In this document: piece after piece, positions 1 to 7,575 of the stretch
How positions within the stretch are numbered: the first letter of the stretch is position 1
How the letters are laid out: each line of letters starts with the position of its first letter
From: Acidimicrobiales bacterium
GTDB taxonomy: Bacteria > Actinomycetota > Acidimicrobiia > Acidimicrobiales > JAKAVM01
Length of the DNA: 15,541 nucleotides
Assembly: GCA_027451785.1 (NCBI GenBank)
Contig: DAIDIS010000124.1
Coordinates: 1-15,541, forward strand
Reading direction: 5' to 3'
Notes under the pieces: model-generated
Told to the model about the DNA's origin: nothing
Seen by the model: only the letters and a program-made list of their open reading frames with translations
Databases searched by the model: none
Position numbers and translations under genes: made by a program

Positions 1-260
1 TCAATCATTTTGAGGGAAATTACACCTGTGACAGCGCGACTCTGACCACTCTTCGTGAAGAGGACCGAATTGTCCTCAAGTACGTGAATAATCCCAATGG
101 ATCGATCGATTCGATAGCAGGGATATGCAGCGAGGGCAGGAATGTTGTCGGGCTTATGCCTCACCCGGAGCGAGCTATATCCGATCTCATCGGGTCCGCG
201 GATGGCCTTGGTCTCTTCCGTTGTTTTGTTGGGTCCGGGCTGCGGCACTCATTGGTATAG
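1..260 (+). CDS. purQ: Phosphoribosylformylglycinamidine synthase subunit PurQ (3' end, partial)
   Basis: The reading frame is open from base 3 and stops at the TAG at 258-260, giving the last 85 residues of a protein whose start lies outside the window. PurQ is the class I glutaminase subunit of FGAM synthase; it releases ammonia from glutamine for PurL in the fourth step of purine synthesis. The visible part begins NHFEGNY and contains GLMPHPE, which supplies the His and Glu of the Cys-His-Glu glutaminase triad; the Cys nucleophile would lie upstream. The ending FVGSGL resembles other short PurQ proteins. A strong terminator follows 12 bases after the stop. purL lies downstream on the same strand but is separated by an opposite-strand gene, so the two are probably not one transcript here. 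Confidence 0.93.
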   Translation, partial: NHFEGNYTCDSATLTTLREEDRIVLKYVNNPNGSIDSIAGICSEGRNVVGLMPHPERAISDLIGSADGLGLFRCFVGSGLRHSLV

Positions 261-272
261 CAGAAGCAATTA

Positions 273-309
273 AAAGAAAAAGGGTTGGCCATGCCAACCC
301 TTTTTCTTT
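273..309. terminator. Intrinsic terminator, probably bidirectional, between purQ and the opposite-strand gene
   Basis: A perfect 17-bp inverted repeat (273-289 pairs with 293-309) encloses a three-base CAT loop. The inner stem is GGGTTGGC/GCCAACCC. The outer part is A-rich on the left and T-rich on the right, so each strand reads a stable hairpin ending in a U-rich tract. It lies between two genes that end facing each other, as expected for a terminator serving both. Confidence 0.9.
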
Positions 310-344
310 GTCTGAGAGTTATGAATTCGTCGGCTTGGCCGAGA

Positions 345-785
345 TCAAGCTTTCTGTGACCGTTGGATTCCGGCCTTCTTCAACACCTCTGCGGTGACTC
401 CGGCCTCACGCCAAGCAGCGTAGCTTATGCCCTTGCGCTCGCTGTAAGCCTTGGCTGAAGAGATGAACTCCTTCTCCAGACCGGAAAGATTGACCTGATG
501 GTCTTTCTCATCCAATTCCTTCTGGAGGTTGCGCCTCTCCTGGGCGAGATGAAGCTTGTTGAGTGCCGTGGCATTCGCCAATTTGCTCTCGACAGCGGCT
601 AGTTGCTTCTTGATGGCGTCAGGCGTGCGCTTACGGCCTCGCTTGGGCCTATTCGCATCCAGCGCTTCCAGATAACGGCGTACTGAGCGCCCTTGTTCGC
701 GACCCAAAGCAAGCGCATCTTTATGCTGTTTGGACATTGGAGACTTGGAGCCACGTGGTTTTGATTGAACTTTCGTTGCGGGCAT
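345..785 (-). CDS. Small basic protein of unknown function, possible DNA-binding protein
   Basis: This encodes 146 residues from the ATG at 785; an in-frame TTG at 791 could add two residues. I do not assign a function. The N-terminus is rich in Lys and Arg and includes RPKRGRKR at about residues 46-53, which resembles an AT-hook core. Residues about 56-93 are charged and probably helical or coiled coil (IKKQLAAVESKL, LAQERRNLQKEL). The C-terminal part contains YSERKGISYAAWREAGV and ends in VLKKAGI, a compact helical block that may be a small DNA-contacting fold. My impression is that proteins of this design recur in actinobacteria, but I could not check this. There is no signal peptide or membrane segment. 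It lies between purQ and purL on the other strand and shares a terminator with purQ. No Shine-Dalgarno sequence is evident. Confidence 0.8.
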   Translation of the reverse strand: MPATKVQSKPRGSKSPMSKQHKDALALGREQGRSVRRYLEALDANRPKRGRKRTPDAIKKQLAAVESKLANATALNKLHLAQERRNLQKELDEKDHQVNLSGLEKEFISSAKAYSERKGISYAAWREAGVTAEVLKKAGIQRSQKA

Positions 786-791
786 ATTCAA

Positions 792-797
792 ATTCTA
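792..797 (-). promoter_or_regulatory. Candidate -10 box for a leaderless transcript of the 345-785 gene
   Basis: Read on the - strand, TAGAAT lies six bases before the ATG at 785. That places a predicted transcription start at the A of the start codon. The hexamer matches the TANNNT pattern common at actinobacterial leaderless promoters, and the gene has no Shine-Dalgarno sequence. No convincing -35 is seen, so this is an inference from spacing. Confidence 0.35.
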
Positions 798-1023
798 TAT
801 CAATTCCGATGAGGCTAAACAAATCAATAGTTGTTGTTCCAATGACAGAGGATCATTTTTACAATTCTGTAGCGATCAGCTGAATCGTGACGAGACCGTC
901 TGGCGGAAGAGCAGCATCATTTGTTGATGCCAACGCCCTCAGGACTTCCCCGAATTGACATTAGAAAACCAAAGCAGCGCCGTCTCGCCCGGAGACCCCT
1001 CGACAATGAGTTAACCTTGGCAT

Positions 1024-3294
1024 GTGTCACAAGAGCCACTCCATATTCAATTAGGCCTCACCGACGACGAAGCGGACGAGATCGAGAAAATCCTTGGCAG
1101 GAAGCCGAATCCTCTTGAACTGTCCATGTACTCCGTTATGTGGAGCGAGCATTGCTCATATAAGTCCTCAAGGATCCATCTGAAGCGCTTGCCGACTACT
1201 GCACCGCATGTTTTGGTCGGTCCCGGAGAAAATGCCGGGGTTATCGATGTCGGTGATTCAATCGCCGTCGCAATGAGGATCGAAAGTCACAATCATCCTT
1301 CAGCGATTGAGCCCTACCAGGGTGCCGCAACCGGCATTGGTGGAATATTGAGGGATATTTTCACAATGGGGGCGAGGCCTATAGCGCTGGGTGATTCACT
1401 GTGGTTTGGGGAGCTTTGTGATGCAAAGTCAAGATGGATTGCAGAGGGTGTAGTTTCCGGTGTGTCCGGTTACGGTAACTCGGTGGGTGTGCCCACCGTT
1501 ACCGGTGAAATAACCTTCGACGAGTGTTATAGCGCGAATCCTTTGGTGAATGTTTTTTGCTTGGGGGTCTTGCCGAAAAGCCGGTTGGTGTTGGGCCAGG
1601 CAAGTGGTCCCGGCAACCTGGCTGTTTTATTGGGGTCCTCCACGGGGCGTGACGGCATTGGAGGGGTCAGCGTCCTTGCCTCAGCGCCGTTGGACGAGGA
1701 CGAGGCCGGAGAGTCGGCGTCCAAGCGTCCGAGCGTCCAAGTCGGGGACCCATTTGAAGAGAAGAGACTGATCGAGGCCTGCCTTGAGCTTCTTGATGCT
1801 GGACTGGTCGTCGGCATTCAGGATCTCGGTGGAGCCGGCCTTACCTGCGCTACCAGTGAGACGGCCGCCAGGGGCGGAGTCGGAATGGATGTCGACGTGC
1901 GTTCCGTTCCCCGTAGGGAAAAGGCGATGGAGCCCTTCGAGGTCATGACCAGCGAGAGCCAAGAGCGAATGTTGGCCATCGTCACGCCGGACAACCTCGC
2001 GAGGCTTCAAGAGGTATGCAACAAATGGGAGATCAACTCCGCCGTAGTCGGCAAAGTTGTCGACCCAGGCAGCGACCCTATAAGCGGAGAGCCGAGGGCG
2101 GGAGTCCTCAGAATTCTTGATGGATGGGACGGGCCGGTCTTGGCTGAGGTGCCCGCAAAGTCTCTGGCCGACGATGCTCCCCTTTACGACCGGCCAATGT
2201 CGCCACCTTCCGACCTGGCTCAACGCCGTGCGGAAAGTGCAGACGAGCTGAGTGCCCCTTCGGGCCTGGCTGATATCGAGGCCGAACTCATGAAGCTGGT
2301 CTCGGACCCCTCAGTTGGAGACGCGGCTTGGGCCTATAGCCAATACGATCATCAGCTCTTTTTGAATACAGTTGTTGCTCCCGGGGGCGACGCTACCGTT
2401 CTCAAGCTCAAGGCTCCCGGGCTGCCAAGCTCGACCAAGGGTCTGTCGCTGAGTGTGGACGGCAATCCCAGGTGGTGCTCGATCGACCCCCGTTTGGGTA
2501 CCGCGTTGGTGGTAGCCGAATCGGTGTTGAATGTGGCATGTAGCGGTGCAACTCCCAAAGCCCTTGTCAACTGCCTCAACTTCGGGAACCCGACGAACCC
2601 TGAAGTCATGTGGCAGCTCTCTGAATCGATCGACGGGATGGCTTGGGCTTGTGAGGGATTCGCGCTCCCCGTAATCGGAGGCAACGTTTCGCTCTACAAC
2701 GAGAGCAACGGCGTGAGCATCCATCCCACTCCGGTCGTTGCGGTCGCCGGGGTGATCGAAGATCTTTCAGTGAAGCCCCCGTCGATTTCATGGCAAGAAG
2801 GCGACGAGATTTTCGTGCTCGGCGGCGTGAGATGCGAGCTTGGTGGCTCCAGGTGGGCAGTGGGAATCAGGGAACACCGTGGCGGAACCCTCCCCGAACT
2901 CGATCTTGCGGCGCACGGCCGATTGGCGGAGCTGGTGGCCGGTCTGGCCAATTCGGGATTGTTGAGCGCCATTCACGACGTATCGGATGGAGGACTTGGG
3001 GTTGCACTGGCGGAAATGGCCATCGCTTCCGGAATCGGAGCCTCGGTCAAGCTTGAGGGTGGGTGGAAGGAGCTGTTTTCCGAGGCCCCGTCCAGGGTTG
3101 TCTGTGCAGTGAGCCCCGCCAAGGCGACAGAGCTTGCCTCCGCATGTGATGCGGCAGGCGTGCCTTACTATCGAGCGGGGTCCGCTGGTGGTGATCGAGT
3201 CGACATTGAGGATTTGGCCAGTCTGAGCTTGCAGGCGGTCTCCGATGCCTGGCACAGAGCACTGCCCGAAGCCTTGGAGCCTCCGTCGAGCTGA
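1024..3294 (+). CDS. purL: Phosphoribosylformylglycinamidine synthase subunit PurL
   Basis: PurL uses ATP and ammonia from PurQ to convert FGAR to FGAM. At 756 residues it is the small type that works with PurQ and PurS, not the long fused form. Visible motifs are SEHCSYKSSR with the catalytic His at residue 43, ESHNHPSAIEPYQGAATG at 87-104 forming the nucleotide and metal site, GRDGIGG, and DLGGAGLTCATSE. The second half carries the repeated AIRS-like domain, including NCLNFGNPT and HDVSDGGLG. The GTG at 1024 is the first possible start because an in-frame TAA lies at 1012-1014. No Shine-Dalgarno sequence precedes it. TAACCT at 1012-1017 sits six bases upstream and could be a -10 box for a leaderless message. 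purF follows after 66 bases. The gene appears intact. Confidence 0.97.
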   Translation: MSQEPLHIQLGLTDDEADEIEKILGRKPNPLELSMYSVMWSEHCSYKSSRIHLKRLPTTAPHVLVGPGENAGVIDVGDSIAVAMRIESHNHPSAIEPYQGAATGIGGILRDIFTMGARPIALGDSLWFGELCDAKSRWIAEGVVSGVSGYGNSVGVPTVTGEITFDECYSANPLVNVFCLGVLPKSRLVLGQASGPGNLAVLLGSSTGRDGIGGVSVLASAPLDEDEAGESASKRPSVQVGDPFEEKRLIEACLELLDAGLVVGIQDLGGAGLTCATSETAARGGVGMDVDVRSVPRREKAMEPFEVMTSESQERMLAIVTPDNLARLQEVCNKWEINSAVVGKVVDPGSDPISGEPRAGVLRILDGWDGPVLAEVPAKSLADDAPLYDRPMSPPSDLAQRRAESADELSAPSGLADIEAELMKLVSDPSVGDAAWAYSQYDHQLFLNTVVAPGGDATVLKLKAPGLPSSTKGLSLSVDGNPRWCSIDPRLGTALVVAESVLNVACSGATPKALVNCLNFGNPTNPEVMWQLSESIDGMAWACEGFALPVIGGNVSLYNESNGVSIHPTPVVAVAGVIEDLSVKPPSISWQEGDEIFVLGGVRCELGGSRWAVGIREHRGGTLPELDLAAHGRLAELVAGLANSGLLSAIHDVSDGGLGVALAEMAIASGIGASVKLEGGWKELFSEAPSRVVCAVSPAKATELASACDAAGVPYYRAGSAGGDRVDIEDLASLSLQAVSDAWHRALPEALEPPSS

Positions 3295-3360
3295 TCCTAA
3301 CCCCGCCCGTAGGTTCTTCTCATTGTTGACCCTGCCTGCAATGTGGGAAAATGAGTTGTC

Positions 3361-4758
3361 GTGAAAGAAGCCTGCGGTGTGTTCGGAATCTATGCGCCCG
3401 GCGAGCACGTATCCAGGCTCACCTTCGACGGGATATTTGCCCTACAACACAGGGGTCAGGAGTCTGCGGGCATCGCAGTAAGCGATGGCGAGATGATCAC
3501 TGTGGTCAAGGACATGGGCTTGGTTGCCAGTGTCTTTGACGAAGGCACACTGACAAGCCTGACCGGGGACCTGGCCATCGGCCATACGAGGTACTCGACT
3601 ACCGGTTCTTCAACTTGGCACAACGCACAACCCGTCTATCGGGCAAACGGCGTAGCCGGGTTCGCCCTTGGACATAACGGGAACCTGACCAACACCGAGG
3701 CGTTGGTCAGCTCAGCGGGGATTCTTCCAGGGATATTGAGCAGCGACAGTGATGTCATTGCCGAGTTGCTGGCGATCAAGTCGACCGAGCTCGGCGACGG
3801 CCAGTCGGATGGCGACCTGGTAGAAGTGCTGAAGGATGTGCTCCCCAAGCTCGAAGGGGCGTTCTCCCTGGTATTGATGGAGGTCGACCGAGTTATCGGG
3901 GTCCGAGACCCGAACGGGTTCAGGCCCCTTTGTTTGGGCAGGCTCGAAAACGGATGGGTACTGGCTTCCGAGACACCGGCTTTGGATATCGTCGGGGCCA
4001 CCTTCGAGCGTGAGATTGAGCCGGGAGAAATGGTCGTAATCGATCGAACCGGGGTGAAGATCCATTACCCGTTCCCGGAGTCGAGGCGAGATGCCAAGCT
4101 CTGCATCTTCGAGTTCGTCTATTTCGCCAGGCCGGACTCAATCCTGCACGGCACCGAAGTGCACGGAGCCAGAAGGCGAATGGGGGAGTTGCTCGCAAAG
4201 CAGGCTCCAGCCGAGGCCGATTTGGTGATGGGGGTGCCGGACTCCGGAGTTCCTGCTGCCGAGGGATTCGCCAAAGAGAGCCGCATTCCCTTCGGTCACG
4301 GGCTTGTGAAGAATCGCTATATAGGCAGGACGTTCATGGACCCGTCGCCCGAGGCCCGGGTGAAAGCGGTGAAGCGGAAGCTCAACCCCCTCAGAGAGTC
4401 GATTGAAGGACAGCGATTGGTTGTAGTTGACGACTCGATCGTGAGGGGTACGACTCTCGGTGCCCTTGTCCAGGTGCTCCGTGAGGCCGGCGCAAAGGAG
4501 ATTCACCTTAGGATTTCCTCTCCTCCCTTCGAGTGGCCTTGTTTCTACGGCATCGACACGCCTACCCGGGACGAGCTGATTGCGGCCAACTACTCGGTGG
4601 AGGAGATCGAAGAGAAGCTGGGCGTCGACTCGCTCGCCTACCTGTCTCTTGAGAATCTCCGTTCTGCTGTGGGAGGCCGTGATCGCGAGCTTTGTGACGC
4701 CTGCCTCACGGGTAACTACCCGGTACCGGTCAAGCTGGAGACCAAGCTCCAAGCCTAG
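3361..4758 (+). CDS. purF: Amidophosphoribosyltransferase PurF, iron-sulfur type
   Basis: PurF catalyses the first committed step of purine synthesis, making phosphoribosylamine from PRPP and glutamine. The 465-residue product begins MKEACGVFGIY. Family precedent says the short propeptide MKEA is removed to expose Cys5 as the N-terminal nucleophile of the Ntn-hydrolase glutaminase domain. Other motifs are QHRGQESAG at about 29-37, GHTRYST at 74-80, HNGNLTN at 105-111, and the PRPP loop VVVDDSIVRGTT at 354-365. Four cysteines at 248, 394, 445 and 448 (KLCIFE, WPCFYG, ELCDAC) match the [4Fe-4S] ligands of the Bacillus-type enzyme, so the product is likely oxygen-sensitive. GTG 3361 is the earliest in-frame start; a TGA lies at 3352-3354. 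The 66-base gap after purL has no obvious terminator, so co-transcription is likely. Confidence 0.97.
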   Translation: MKEACGVFGIYAPGEHVSRLTFDGIFALQHRGQESAGIAVSDGEMITVVKDMGLVASVFDEGTLTSLTGDLAIGHTRYSTTGSSTWHNAQPVYRANGVAGFALGHNGNLTNTEALVSSAGILPGILSSDSDVIAELLAIKSTELGDGQSDGDLVEVLKDVLPKLEGAFSLVLMEVDRVIGVRDPNGFRPLCLGRLENGWVLASETPALDIVGATFEREIEPGEMVVIDRTGVKIHYPFPESRRDAKLCIFEFVYFARPDSILHGTEVHGARRRMGELLAKQAPAEADLVMGVPDSGVPAAEGFAKESRIPFGHGLVKNRYIGRTFMDPSPEARVKAVKRKLNPLRESIEGQRLVVVDDSIVRGTTLGALVQVLREAGAKEIHLRISSPPFEWPCFYGIDTPTRDELIAANYSVEEIEEKLGVDSLAYLSLENLRSAVGGRDRELCDACLTGNYPVPVKLETKLQA

Positions 4759-4772
4759 TTGGCTCCGCCCGG

Positions 4773-4820
4773 GCCGCTATCGTGCGGTCGGAATGGGTCG
4801 CTATCGTGCGGTCGGAGTGG
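4773..4820. repeat. Two-copy 24-bp tandem repeat between purF and the E1 gene
   Basis: Units at 4773-4796 and 4797-4820 match at 22 of 24 positions; the core is CGCTATCGTGCGGTCGGA. The block is bracketed by two identical copies of CCGCCCGGGCC (4765-4775 and 4838-4848), each containing the palindrome GCCCGGGC. It starts 14 bases after the purF stop. No function is evident. It may have arisen by slippage, or it may affect transcription between purF and the next gene. Confidence 0.85.
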
Positions 4821-4956
4821 GCCGCCTTCAAGGGCACCCGCCCGGGCCACATTTGTCTTGCCGGCGGTTGGGTTTGAGGAATCGGGTACATGGGCCTCAA
4901 ATTGTGTGGCAAACGGTGATTCTCTTTTTGCATTGGGAGGCGTACCGTAAAAGGCG

Positions 4957-7086
4957 ATGGTAGATACCGGGACGCTGCATACTCACGATCTCCACACGAG
5001 GTTGGGTATCTCCCCGGATGACTTGGTGGCAATGTACAAAGAGATGCTGCTCACCAGGGTTTTGGACCAGAAGATTTGGGCACTGAATCGTATGGGCAAG
5101 GCGCCCTTCGCGATCAGTTCCCAAGGGCACGAGGGTGCGCAGATCGGGACCGCTTGGGCGTTGAAGGCCGGTTTTGACACGGTCTTGCCCTATTACCGGG
5201 ATCTTGGGGTGGTCCTCACCTTGGGAATGACTCCATACGAGGTGATGCTGGGCGCATTTGCCAGGGCTGACGACCCGTGTTCGGGCGGTCGCCAAATGCC
5301 CAACCACTGGGGTTGCTCGCGCCTGAAGATCATCACCGGCTCATCGCCGATTTCCACTCACCTACCGCACGCAGTTGGTATTGCCTACGCGCTGAAACAT
5401 GGTATTGGCGACACGCCCGACCGCAAAGCAACCAACGCAGTAGTGGCCTGTTACTTCGGGGACGGAGCCACCGCAAAAGGAGACTTTCACGAGGCTCTCA
5501 ACTTTGCGGGAATCCACCAGTTGCCCGTCGTGTTCGTCTGCGAGAACAACGGTTACGCGATTTCCGTGCCGACGTCGAAGGAGTCTGCTGTCGTAGACAT
5601 TGCTGAGCGGGCACACTCCTACGGCATGAGCGGGTACATCGTCGATGGGAACAATGTGCTCGACGTGTACGAGTCCATGCACGCTGCCGTGACCAGGGCG
5701 AGGCAGGGAGATGGACCTTCCCTCATCGAAGTGAAGACCTATCGCTACCTCGCGCATACCTCCGACGACGACGACCGCGTCTATAGGAGCCGAGACGAAG
5801 TCGAGAACTGGAAGCGCCGAGACCCGCTGGTCAACTTGAAGCGTTACCTGATCGAACAAAGGCTCCTGCCTGAAGCCGTTGAGGCAGCCATACTCGACGA
5901 GACTCAGACAATGGTCGACGAGGCGGCGGCGAGGGCAGAGGCCATGGAGCAGGCTCCCGGAGAGAACGTGACAATGCACGTTTGGGCGAAGCCGGTAGGG
6001 CGCGACGCAGTAGGGAACTCGGTTCGACAGGGCGTTGTTGCCGAGACTGCGTCGTCGAGGCAGGGTGACAATGCCGAGGTTATGGGGGAAGGCGTGGAAA
6101 GCGACGCGCCCCGGATGAACGTGATCGAGGCCGTGAGGTTTGCTTTGCGCGACGTCATGGAAGCTGATGATCGGGTCATGATCCTCGGAGAGGACGTCGG
6201 GCAAAAAGGCGGCGTATTCGGTGCAACCCAAGGACTCCTCGCGGAGTTCGGCGACGTAAGGGTGGTGGACTCTCCTTTGGCCGAATCCACAATCGTCGGG
6301 TCCGCCATCGGCTTGGCCTTGCACGGCCTTAGGCCGATTGCCGAGATTCAGTTCGCAGACTTCATCCATTCCGCGTTCGACCAGATAGTGAGTGAGGCTG
6401 CGAGGATCCACTACAGGAGCAACGGCGACTTCAGCGTGCCTATGGTAATTAGAGCGCCCTGGGGCGGGGGGGTTCACGGTGCTCTCTATCATTCGCAGGC
6501 TATTGAGGCTTTCTACTCACACATTCCTGGCTTGAAGGTCGTTGCTCCTTCGACGCCCTATGACGTAGTGGGTATGTTGAGGGAAGCAATTGAGGACCCG
6601 GACCCGGTGCTCTTTCTAGAACACAAAAAGACCTACAGACTCATCAAAGGCCCAGTCCCGTCTACTCCCTACCGGGTTCCCATCGGGAAGGCGGAAGTGG
6701 TGCGTGAAGGGACCGACCTAACCATCTTGACCTATGGGCTTCACCGACACCTGTCGTTGGAGGCAGCGGAGTCGTTGAGCGGAGAGGCGAATGTGGAGGT
6801 GGTCGATCTTCGTACCCTCAACCCGTTGGACGTAGACGCGATCGTCAACTCGGCGTGTAAGTGCGGGCGGGTCCTGGTGGTACACGAGGACGTGAAGACA
6901 ATGGGATTGGGGGCAGAGGTTGCTGCCCTAGTTGCCGAAGAAGCTTTCTGGGACCTCGACGCTCCGGTGGTCAGGCTTGGCTTGGCGAATATTCCGGCTA
7001 TGCCGTTCGCCTCTACTTCTGAGGCGGCGGTGACGGTCGACGTAGCCAAGATCGTGGAGGCGGCCAGGAGGCTTTTGGGGATCTAG
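4957..7086 (+). CDS. Branched-chain 2-oxoacid dehydrogenase E1, alpha and beta subunits fused
   Basis: The 709-residue protein joins two usually separate subunits. Residues about 20-335 are the E1 alpha domain: HEGAQIG, a thiamine diphosphate motif starting GDGATAKGDFHEA at 168 and ending ENNGYAIS at about 202, and RYLAHTSDDDD in the phosphorylation-loop region. A polar linker of about 45 residues (340-386) follows. Residues 387-709 are the E1 beta (transketolase-like) domain with MILGEDVGQKGGVFG at 408-422 (a TPP-contacting Glu expected at 412), EIQFADFIH and LFLEHKKTYR. E1 decarboxylates branched-chain 2-oxoacids and passes the acyl group to E2 lipoate, feeding amino-acid catabolism or branched fatty-acid primers. 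Pyruvate is an alternative substrate. No E2 or E3 gene is adjacent. GGGAGG at 4935-4940 is 16 bases from the ATG, too far to be a good ribosome site; AAAGG lies only a few bases upstream. Confidence 0.9.
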   Translation: MVDTGTLHTHDLHTRLGISPDDLVAMYKEMLLTRVLDQKIWALNRMGKAPFAISSQGHEGAQIGTAWALKAGFDTVLPYYRDLGVVLTLGMTPYEVMLGAFARADDPCSGGRQMPNHWGCSRLKIITGSSPISTHLPHAVGIAYALKHGIGDTPDRKATNAVVACYFGDGATAKGDFHEALNFAGIHQLPVVFVCENNGYAISVPTSKESAVVDIAERAHSYGMSGYIVDGNNVLDVYESMHAAVTRARQGDGPSLIEVKTYRYLAHTSDDDDRVYRSRDEVENWKRRDPLVNLKRYLIEQRLLPEAVEAAILDETQTMVDEAAARAEAMEQAPGENVTMHVWAKPVGRDAVGNSVRQGVVAETASSRQGDNAEVMGEGVESDAPRMNVIEAVRFALRDVMEADDRVMILGEDVGQKGGVFGATQGLLAEFGDVRVVDSPLAESTIVGSAIGLALHGLRPIAEIQFADFIHSAFDQIVSEAARIHYRSNGDFSVPMVIRAPWGGGVHGALYHSQAIEAFYSHIPGLKVVAPSTPYDVVGMLREAIEDPDPVLFLEHKKTYRLIKGPVPSTPYRVPIGKAEVVREGTDLTILTYGLHRHLSLEAAESLSGEANVEVVDLRTLNPLDVDAIVNSACKCGRVLVVHEDVKTMGLGAEVAALVAEEAFWDLDAPVVRLGLANIPAMPFASTSEAAVTVDVAKIVEAARRLLGI

Positions 7087-7115
7087 GGGTCCATTTGAAC
7101 GTCAATTGAGAAGAA

Positions 7116-7147
7116 CCGAGAGCCGCCGACTCGGATTATTTAATTCA
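7116..7147. terminator. Weak candidate terminator between the E1 gene and the tRNAs
   Basis: CCGAG (7116-7120) pairs with CTCGG (7130-7134) around a nine-base loop. ATTATTTAATT follows on the + strand; on the - strand TTCTTCT follows. It lies where the E1 gene and the oppositely oriented tRNA genes converge, so it could end both. The five-pair stem makes this tentative. Confidence 0.4.
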
Positions 7148-7152
7148 GATAT

Positions 7153-7228
7153 TGGTGGTCGGGACCGGCGTCGATCCGGTGACCTCGCGCTTTTCAGGCG
7201 CGCGCTCTGCCAACTGAGCTACCCGACC
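7153..7228 (-). tRNA. tRNA-Phe (GAA)
   Basis: Read on the - strand, this 76-base gene folds as a full cloverleaf. The acceptor is GGTCGGG/CCCGACC, the D stem is GCTC/GAGC, and the anticodon stem is CGCGC/GCGCG. The loop CTGAAAA carries anticodon GAA at 7193-7195. The T stem is ACCGG/CCGGT, the discriminator is A, and the CCA end (7153-7155) is encoded. The T loop reads ATCGACG, with A where T54 is most common. It lies 24 bases downstream of tRNA-Asp on the same strand, so one precursor transcript is likely. Confidence 0.95.
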
Positions 7229-7252
7229 AATCATGCGCTGACCAGCAGCGCA

Positions 7253-7330
7253 TGGCGGACCTGACGGGATTTGAACCCGCGACCTCCGGCTTGACAGGCC
7301 GGCGTGCACTCCGAGCTGCACCACAGGTCC
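7253..7330 (-). tRNA. tRNA-Asp (GTC)
   Basis: Read on the - strand, this 78-base gene has acceptor GGACCTG/CAGGTCC, D stem GTGC/GCAC, anticodon stem CCGGC/GCCGG with loop CTGTCAA (anticodon GTC), and T stem GCGGG/CCCGT with loop TTCAAAT. The discriminator is G and the CCA (7253-7255) is encoded. The D loop is ten bases (AGCTCGGAGT) and ends in T, where A21 is usual. An Asp-Phe tRNA order is known from other actinobacteria. No tRNA-Glu is visible upstream. Confidence 0.95.
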
Positions 7331-7465
7331 AGGTGGGATAGAGGAGCATTTCCCCTAACCCAATTCCGGCCACGAACGCTTGATGGCGCCGTAACCAGGT
7401 CTGACAACCCTAGCACGGACAGCGCACTTCCTTCGAGGGCACGAAGGCGGCAGCCCCTGGCTGGA

Positions 7466-7524
7466 GGTGGCTGACCTATGAGTTAGGGGTGGCCGCCCAT
7501 TCGGGCCGTGGTGGCCGACCTATG
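7466..7524. repeat. Pair of 15-bp direct repeats 44 bp apart downstream of the glucosidase gene
   Basis: GGTGGCTGACCTATG (7466-7480) and GGTGGCCGACCTATG (7510-7524) match at 14 of 15 positions. The 245 bases between tRNA-Asp and the glucosidase stop (7331-7575) otherwise hold no gene I can support. This stretch should contain the tRNA promoter. On the - strand TTGGGT, 17 bases, then TATCCC lies just before tRNA-Asp as a weak candidate. GCCC-ATTC-GGGC at about 7494-7505 is a small hairpin. Confidence 0.6.
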
Positions 7525-7575
7525 GGCTCGGGCGCTGACCAGTTGGGTCCGGTCGGTGCCAAAGCCTGAGCGCCG

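Noticed and set aside
125..397. Small + strand frame across the purQ end and terminator
   Set aside because: It runs in another frame through purQ and the terminator hairpin into the antisense gene; PurQ motifs are in frame 3.
955..960. TTGACA upstream of purL as a -35 box
   Set aside because: No -10-like hexamer occurs 16-18 bases downstream, so the match alone is not enough.
1681..2223. 180-codon - strand frame inside purL, and similar frames at 2311-2724 and 2788-3408
   Set aside because: All overlap conserved PurL coding sequence on the opposite strand and show no family features.
3326..3354. TTGACC in the purL-purF gap as a separate purF promoter
   Set aside because: The hexamer 17 bases downstream is AAATGA, a poor -10; co-transcription with purL is simpler.
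4773..4820. Tandem repeat as a CRISPR array
   Set aside because: There are only two units, directly adjacent with no spacer, and no cas gene in the window.
5362..6492. Long open frame (376 codons) on the - strand inside the E1 gene
   Set aside because: It is antisense to a clearly conserved fusion protein, has no recognisable domain, and reads like an arbitrary shadow translation.
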